The translations under genes were made by a program, and so were the position numbers. Positions 58,290-64,000 of a DNA stretch of 64,000 nucleotides are shown piece after piece. Origin of the DNA: Deltaproteobacteria bacterium (GTDB taxonomy: Bacteria; Desulfobacterota; Binatia; UBA1149; JAJCZL01); NCBI GenBank assembly GCA_029262415.1, contig JAJCZL010000058.1:62001-126000 (forward strand). The letters run 5' to 3'. The notes under the pieces were generated by a model. It was not told where the DNA came from. It saw only the letters and a program-made list of their open reading frames with translations, and did not search any database. Each line of letters begins with the position of its first letter. Positions within the stretch are counted from its first letter, which is position 1.

Positions 58290-60825
58290 CGACGATCGGC
58301 GCGAGTTGCTTGATTAGGTCGCCGGCTCTGAACCGACACGTGTGATCTTTGGTTACCGCAGCGGTGAGCGAAACGCCCGAGGCGTTCTCCGAGGCCAGAA
58401 CAACCACACCTGAACCGATCCGGTCGCGGACTTGGTCGCTGAGCGAGCGTAACTGTTTTCCGTCCAGCCCCTGCACGCGTGCAACGACGACCTTGGCCCC
58501 GTCGATGTCACGTGCCCCCCGCATAACGTCGGAGAGCACGTCCTTCGCTCCGCTTGACCGTGTCTTTTCGAGTTCTTTTTCCAACGCGTGCTGGCGCGCA
58601 AGGAGCTTCTCGACCTTGCTGACAGTGTCTCCTTCACTGCCGCGCAAAAGCTGCGCGAGTTCGGCGAGAATGCGGTCGCGCTGCTTAACGATGTCATATG
58701 CACCGGCACCCGTCGCCGCCTCCGCGCGGCGGACGCCGGCAGCAACACCGGTCTCGCTGTTCAAGCGGAACATGCCTATATCGCCGGTGCGAGCGACGTG
58801 GGTTCCTCCGCACAACTCAACCGAATAGTCTCCCATCGCGAGCACACGGACAGTGTCACCGTACTTATCGCCGAAGAACGCGATCGCGCCCATCGCGATC
58901 GCGTCATCGTAGGCCATCTCTTCGGCACGGACCTCGAGGTTCGCGCGAATCACGTCGTTGACCTCACGTTCAATGGTCTCGAGTTTGGCGTCGTCAACGC
59001 GGCCGTCGTGAGTAAAGTCAAAACGCATGCGGCGTTCGTCGACGAGCTGTCCAGCCTGGCGCGTCCGCTCACCCAAGTGGTTGCGAAGCGCCGCATGCAA
59101 CAGGTGCGCTGCCGAGTGGTTGAGCCGCACCGCCTCGCGGCGGGCGCTATCGAGAAACAAACGCGCACCCTCACCGACCGCTACTTCGCCGGCCTTCACC
59201 ACGCCGCGATGAACGATGACATCCGGCGCGGGTTTTTGCGTATCAGCGATCTCGATCAACGCTCCGCTCTGGGTGGTCAAGCGCCCGGTGTCGCCGATTT
59301 GGCCGCCGGACTCTCCGTAAAACGGCGTCTCGCTGACAACTACGTCGACTGCATCGCCCTGGCGGGCTCTGTCGGCAAGCTCACCGGCTATCGCCATCGC
59401 TGCGACTTTGGATTCGACTTCAGTATCAAACTGTCCGGTAAAGCGAGACCCGCCCTGGGCGCGTGCCGCGGCGATAATGTTCGTGTAGTCCGCACCCTTT
59501 TTCGCGGCCTGTGCCTCGCGACCGCGGCCGCGCTGCGCTTCCATCGCGTCGTGGAAGCCTTCGCGATCCACCGCCACACCCTTACCGCGCAGGATGTCCT
59601 CGGTCATGTCGAGCGGGAACCCGTAGGTATCGTACAACCGAAACGCTACGTCGCCGGGCAACACCGGCCCCCCCCCTATCTTACCGATCGCTTCGTCCAA
59701 GTGGACGAGCCCACGGTCCAGAGTCACCGCAAACTTCTCTTCCTCGCCACGGACGGTTTCAACCACGCGCGTGCGTGCTTGGTCGAGCTCCGGGAAGGCA
59801 AGGCGCATGTCGTCCATTGCCTGCTCGCAGATCTTCCAGAAAAAGTCGCCGTGCAATCCTAGCGATTTTCCGTGACGCGCGGCGCGGCGCAACAACCGAC
59901 GCAGTACGTATCCGCGTCCTTCGTTGGACGGCTCGATGCCGTCAGTGACCATGAACATAACCGCACGACTGTGGTCGGCGAGCACGCGCATTGAGACGTC
60001 ATCCTCGAGGTCGGCGCCGTACTTCTTACCGCTGAGTCCTTCGGCGCGGCGGATGATCCCGCGCAACAACGTGCCTTCGTAGTTATTGGCAACGCCTTCG
60101 AGCACCGCAGCGACACGCTCGAGACCCATCCCGGTATCGACGTGCTTGGAAGGAAGCTCGGTCAGTTTCTGCGACTCATCGCGCATGTACTGAATGAACA
60201 CGAGGTTCCACAGTTCAATGTAGCGCGCACACCCGGCGTTAACGGCGCATACATGACCGGCAACATTCTGCATGTCGCAGGCCCCGTCGCCACGGTCGAT
60301 GTGAATCTCCGAGCAAGGCCCACACGGGCCGGTCTCGCCCATCTCCCAGAAGTTGTCCTTCTCGTTGAAGCGCATGATGCGGTCGTGTCCAATGTCGGTA
60401 TTCGTTTTCCAAAGCTGCTCCGCCTCATCGTCGGTGTGGTAGACGGTAGCGTAGAGCTTGTCTTTGGGCAGGCCCCAGACATCGGTCAATAGCTCCCACG
60501 CCCAGGTGATGGCCTCTTCCTTATAGTAGTCACCGAACGACCAGTTGCCGAGCATCTCGAACAACGTGTGATGGTAGGTATCGCGGCCGACTTCTTCTAA
60601 GTCGTTGTGCTTGCCTGAGATGCGCAAGCAGCGCTGCGTGTCGGCGATGCGAGGGTGCGCAGGGTGAGCGTTGCCTAGGAACACATCCTTGAACTGGACC
60701 ATGCCGGCGTTGGTAAACATCAACGTCGGATCAGCGGTCGGCACGATAGACGCGCTCGGAACGATCAAGTGATCCTTGGATTTGAAGAAATCGAGGAAAC
60801 TTTGGCGGACTTCGGCTCCGGTCAT
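58189..60825 (-). CDS. alaS: Alanyl-tRNA synthetase
   Basis: VRQSFLDFFKSKDHLIVPSASIVP, MFTNAGMVQFKDVFLG, HTLFEMLGNWSFGDYYKEEAI, ELCGGTHVARTGDIG. Confidence 0.98.
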   Translation of the reverse strand: MTGAEVRQSFLDFFKSKDHLIVPSASIVPTADPTLMFTNAGMVQFKDVFLGNAHPAHPRIADTQRCLRISGKHNDLEEVGRDTYHHTLFEMLGNWSFGDYYKEEAITWAWELLTDVWGLPKDKLYATVYHTDDEAEQLWKTNTDIGHDRIMRFNEKDNFWEMGETGPCGPCSEIHIDRGDGACDMQNVAGHVCAVNAGCARYIELWNLVFIQYMRDESQKLTELPSKHVDTGMGLERVAAVLEGVANNYEGTLLRGIIRRAEGLSGKKYGADLEDDVSMRVLADHSRAVMFMVTDGIEPSNEGRGYVLRRLLRRAARHGKSLGLHGDFFWKICEQAMDDMRLAFPELDQARTRVVETVRGEEEKFAVTLDRGLVHLDEAIGKIGGGPVLPGDVAFRLYDTYGFPLDMTEDILRGKGVAVDREGFHDAMEAQRGRGREAQAAKKGADYTNIIAAARAQGGSRFTGQFDTEVESKVAAMAIAGELADRARQGDAVDVVVSETPFYGESGGQIGDTGRLTTQSGALIEIADTQKPAPDVIVHRGVVKAGEVAVGEGARLFLDSARREAVRLNHSAAHLLHAALRNHLGERTRQAGQLVDERRMRFDFTHDGRVDDAKLETIEREVNDVIRANLEVRAEEMAYDDAIAMGAIAFFGDKYGDTVRVLAMGDYSVELCGGTHVARTGDIGMFRLNSETGVAAGVRRAEAATGAGAYDIVKQRDRILAELAQLLRGSEGDTVSKVEKLLARQHALEKELEKTRSSGAKDVLSDVMRGARDIDGAKVVVARVQGLDGKQLRSLSDQVRDRIGSGVVVLASENASGVSLTAAVTKDHTCRFRAGDLIKQLAPIVDGRGGGKPDFAQAGGKNPDGIDALLEKANELLI

Positions 60826-60961
60826 TGCATAGTGGGGCGGCTGCTCGGGGCGCCGACCGCAGGATAACTAACCGGATTCACGGACGAAGTCACGTTGATA
60901 GAGAAAGGGCCGGCTATCACTGCCCGGCAACGACGTATCCGGGAGAAGGCTCGCCGCCGAC

Positions 60962-61489
60962 TCAGCCAACTGCCTCGGGAAACGTGCGCAGAACCTGGGC
61001 GACAATCTCGTCAGAAAACCCGCGCGATCGTAAGTGCGTATAGGCGGCTTGGCGCAGCTCACGGCCCTCTTTGCGAGCCCGGCGCAGATAGCGGGCCAGC
61101 GTAGTCTCGGCTTGGGCGTATTCTTCTTCGACGCCGACCCCATCGGCCACCGCCTCGCCCACCATATCGCGCGGCAGCCCCTCGGCGAGCAAAGCGCTCT
61201 CGATCGTGTGACGCCCATGGCGTCCTTGTCTCATCTTGTCACGCACGAAGGCATCGGCGTAGTCGCGATCGTCGAGCAGGCGCAGCTCGGTCAACCGCAC
61301 AATGACGGCTTCGTAATCGAGGTCCGTGTTCTTGAACTTCTCCACGAGTTTCTTGCGCAGGCGCGGCGTCGAGTAGCGACGCCGCCCCAGCATAGCCAGG
61401 GCGGCGTCCATCATCTCGCGGTAATGATCGCGTGGCGCCTTACTTTCCGCCACGTGCCTTTTTAGCGGGGCTTTTCTTCGGGTCGCCAC
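60962..61489 (-). CDS. recX: RecX regulatory protein; start may be downstream
   Basis: [21 protein letters not shown]...[37 protein letters not shown], downstream of recA. Confidence 0.88.
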   Translation of the reverse strand: MATRRKAPLKRHVAESKAPRDHYREMMDAALAMLGRRRYSTPRLRKKLVEKFKNTDLDYEAVIVRLTELRLLDDRDYADAFVRDKMRQGRHGRHTIESALLAEGLPRDMVGEAVADGVGVEEEYAQAETTLARYLRRARKEGRELRQAAYTHLRSRGFSDEIVAQVLRTFPEAVG

Positions 61490-62615
61490 TCACCGGAGCT
61501 TCTTCCACCTTCGCAGCGGCAGCCGACGCGCCGGTAATAGCGCCGACGGCCCCAGCCTTGACCCCTGACTTGTCCTTATCACCTGAACCACCCTCGACCA
61601 CTTTCAACTTCGGACCTGGACCCGGCAAGCCGACTGCCTCGCGCACCTTGGCTTCGATATCGGCGTACAGCTTCGGGTTCTCGCGCAAGTACTCACACGA
61701 GTTGTCGCGGCCCTGGCCGATCCGTTCGCCTGCATAGCTGTACCAAGAACCGGACTTCTCCACGATGCCCATCTCGACACCGAGGTCGATAATTTCGCCG
61801 GCTTTGTTGATGCCCATGCCGTATAAGATATCGAACTCGGTCTCGCGAAAAGGCGGTGCGAGCTTGTTTTTAACGACACGACAGCGCGTTCGGTTACCAA
61901 TTACCTGCTCTCCCGCCTTGATCGCACCGATGCGACGAATATCGATCCGCAACGAGGCGTAGAACTTGAGCGCGTTACCGCCGGTCGTCGTCTCGGGATT
62001 GCCGAACATAACGCCGATCTTCATGCGGATCTGGTTGATGAAGACTACGATCGTCTTCGAACGCGAGATCGTACCGGTAAGCTTACGCAACGCCTGCGAC
62101 ATCAAGCGCGCCTGCAGACCCATGTGCGAATCGCCCATCTCGCCTTCGATTTCGGCACGCGGTACGAGTGCGGCCACGGAGTCGATAACGACGATATCGA
62201 TTGCACCGCTGCGTACCAGCGTTTCAGTGATCTCGAGCGCCTGCTCGCCGTTATCGGGCTGCGAGACAAGCAGATCAGTCGTCTTAACGCCCAATTTGCG
62301 GGCATAGCCGACGTCGAGTGCGTGCTCTGCGTCGATAAACGCCGCCACGCCGCCTTTCTTTTGCGCCTCAGCGATAGCTTGCAACGCCAGCGTTGTTTTA
62401 CCCGAGGACTCCGGGCCGTAGATCTCAACTACGCGACCTTCAGGCAAACCGCCCACTCCGAGTGCCACGTCCAGGCCGAGCGACCCTGTGGGGATGGTGG
62501 GGACGTCGAGTGTCCCGGCATCGTCGCCGAGCCGCATCACCGAGCCCTTTCCGAACTGCTTCTCAATCTGGCCTACGGCCAACTCTAACGCTCTATCCCT
62601 CTCCTGCACTGACAT
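61440..62615 (-). CDS. recA: Recombinase RecA
   Basis: [86 protein letters not shown]; start at MSVQERD. Confidence 0.98.
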   Translation of the reverse strand: MSVQERDRALELAVGQIEKQFGKGSVMRLGDDAGTLDVPTIPTGSLGLDVALGVGGLPEGRVVEIYGPESSGKTTLALQAIAEAQKKGGVAAFIDAEHALDVGYARKLGVKTTDLLVSQPDNGEQALEITETLVRSGAIDIVVIDSVAALVPRAEIEGEMGDSHMGLQARLMSQALRKLTGTISRSKTIVVFINQIRMKIGVMFGNPETTTGGNALKFYASLRIDIRRIGAIKAGEQVIGNRTRCRVVKNKLAPPFRETEFDILYGMGINKAGEIIDLGVEMGIVEKSGSWYSYAGERIGQGRDNSCEYLRENPKLYADIEAKVREAVGLPGPGPKLKVVEGGSGDKDKSGVKAGAVGAITGASAAAAKVEEAPVSGDPKKSPAKKARGGK

Positions 62616-62664
62616 GTTTCCATCCTCCTCCGGGAGTTTAACTCCGCTTCGATGCCTAAGTTCT

Positions 62665-62686
62665 CGACGACAATTTAGAGTCGTCG
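62665..62686. promoter_or_regulatory. Palindrome CGACGAC-N8-GTCGTCG upstream of recA
   Basis: Perfect 7-bp arms, 50 bp upstream of recA start; possible SOS operator or structured leader. Confidence 0.45.
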
Positions 62687-62709
62687 CTCGTATGGGTTCC
62701 GGCGTGCGT

Positions 62710-64000
62710 TCAACGTCCGCGCCCGACGCGCCGCCCGAACTGCAGTTCGAGCGGGTCCAAGCCGAGCAAATGTCGGCGGATCCAATCAAGCGCCACCTGG
62801 GACGCTAAAGTCTTTATCCATTCGCGGGTACCGCGTAGCTGGTACATCGTCGCCACAGCACCGGAGGGAATGTCTGCAGCCGAGATCGCAACCGCGACCG
62901 TACCAACGGGCTTATCGTCGCTGCCACCACCCGGACCCGCGACGCCGGTTGTGGCAACGCCGATATCGGCACCAATCATACGGCGGACCCCTGCGGCCAT
63001 CTCACAGGCCGTTTCCTCGCTAACTGCTCCAAACATCGCCAAGGTCGTGGGGCTCACGCCCAGCACTTTTTCTTTCACATCGTTGCTGTAGGCGACAAGA
63101 CCACCCATGTAATAATGAGAGCTCCCCGGTACATCGGTCAGGCGGGCGCCGACCAAACCACCCGTGCACGACTCGGCGGTGGCTAGGGTACGACCATCGG
63201 CGGCGAGTAGCCGACCTACGGTTGCTTCCATCGTGGTGTTGCCCTCGGCAAAAATCGCTCCACCCAAACGGCCGCGCACTTTGGCCGACAGTTTGTCCAA
63301 ACGGGACTCGGCCTCGCCGGTCTCACCGAGGACCATCACCCGCGCGGAGATCTGCGGAAAGCTCGCGCGAAAAGAGAGCCTGCCCTCGGACTCGTCGACC
63401 AAACCGGCCAGCGATTCATCCAAGGCCGACTCGCTCAAGCCGAAAGTTTGAAACGTGCGCGCGAAGTAACGACGCTTGTCACTGCGTTGCGAGACGATCC
63501 AAGGAAGGACCGTTTCTTCGAGCATCGGCATCATCTCGCGGGGGACACCCGGCAACACGATGGCAGTCGGCCGCCGGTCGCCGGTCGGAATCGTCAGGCG
63601 GTAGCCCGGTGCGGTGCCCAACTGGTTAGGGATCACCACGCCGCCGACCGGAATCAAGGCTTGCCGCAGGTTGTTCTCGGGCATCGATCGGCCCATCGTC
63701 GCGAAGATGTCGCGGATACGCTGGGCCTGCTCTTCGTCGAGTTCGGCCTCGACGCCGGCCACACCAGACAAGGTCTCAGTGGTCAGATCGTCGGCAGTCG
63801 GGCCGAGCCCGCCGGTGGAGATCACGACGTCGGCATTGGCCAGCGAGTCGCGCCACGCCCACGCAATGCGTTCAGGATAGTCGCCGACGGTGATCACCGA
63901 CGTGACCTCCAGACCCGTCGAAAGCAGCTTGTCGGCGATATACGAGGAGTTGGTGTCGACAGTGCGGCCCTGCACCAGCTCGTCTCCGGTTGAGATGACG
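62710..64000 (-). CDS. cinA: CinA-like competence/damage-inducible protein (5' end outside window)
   Basis: [25 protein letters not shown] read through edge, [55 protein letters not shown]. Confidence 0.95.
   Translation of the reverse strand, partial: VISTGDELVQGRTVDTNSSYIADKLLSTGLEVTSVITVGDYPERIAWAWRDSLANADVVISTGGLGPTADDLTTETLSGVAGVEAELDEEQAQRIRDIFATMGRSMPENNLRQALIPVGGVVIPNQLGTAPGYRLTIPTGDRRPTAIVLPGVPREMMPMLEETVLPWIVSQRSDKRRYFARTFQTFGLSESALDESLAGLVDESEGRLSFRASFPQISARVMVLGETGEAESRLDKLSAKVRGRLGGAIFAEGNTTMEATVGRLLAADGRTLATAESCTGGLVGARLTDVPGSSHYYMGGLVAYSNDVKEKVLGVSPTTLAMFGAVSEETACEMAAGVRRMIGADIGVATTGVAGPGGGSDDKPVGTVAVAISAADIPSGAVATMYQLRGTREWIKTLASQVALDWIRRHLLGLDPLELQFGRRVGRGR

Noticed and set aside
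1-64000. CRISPR arrays, tRNA/rRNA genes, prophage or intact transposase genes
   Set aside because: None recognised by eye; a tRNAscan/CRISPR finder run would be needed to exclude short or degenerate examples.

Overview
GC-rich bacterial chromosomal segment, probably from an uncultured Deltaproteobacteria/Desulfobacterota/Binatota-like lineage (lineage is an inference from protein character only). It holds about 60 protein-coding genes, mostly housekeeping. Recognisable blocks: a surface-glycan trio (glycosyltransferase, AsnB, CDP-glycerol-transferase-like); mgtE, gluQ, hemH; sdhCAB; a DUF1501/DUF1800/cytochrome-like export cassette; a DUF4212 + sodium:solute symporter pair; and a prfB ... lnt-ybeY-phoH(ybeZ)-alaS-recX-recA-cinA block. 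No rRNA, tRNA, CRISPR array or intact transposon was seen. Main observations: (1) two diverged, inverted copies (344 and 273 bp) of an IS5-family-derived MITE-like element with matching terminal inverted repeats and CTAR target duplications; one carries a 43-aa transposase N-terminus remnant, the other supplies the stop codon of a neighbouring gene; (2) a translationally coupled luxE-like / luxC-like / class III aminotransferase operon with no luxAB, possibly an acyl-to-aldehyde-to-amine pathway; (3) a canonical programmed +1 frameshift in prfB that the ORF track misses; (4) an astacin metalloprotease with MAM/TSP1-like modules; (5) a VapC/PIN remnant; (6) a palindrome upstream of recA. A partial molybdopterin oxidoreductase at the left edge and the 5' part of cinA at the right edge run off the window.
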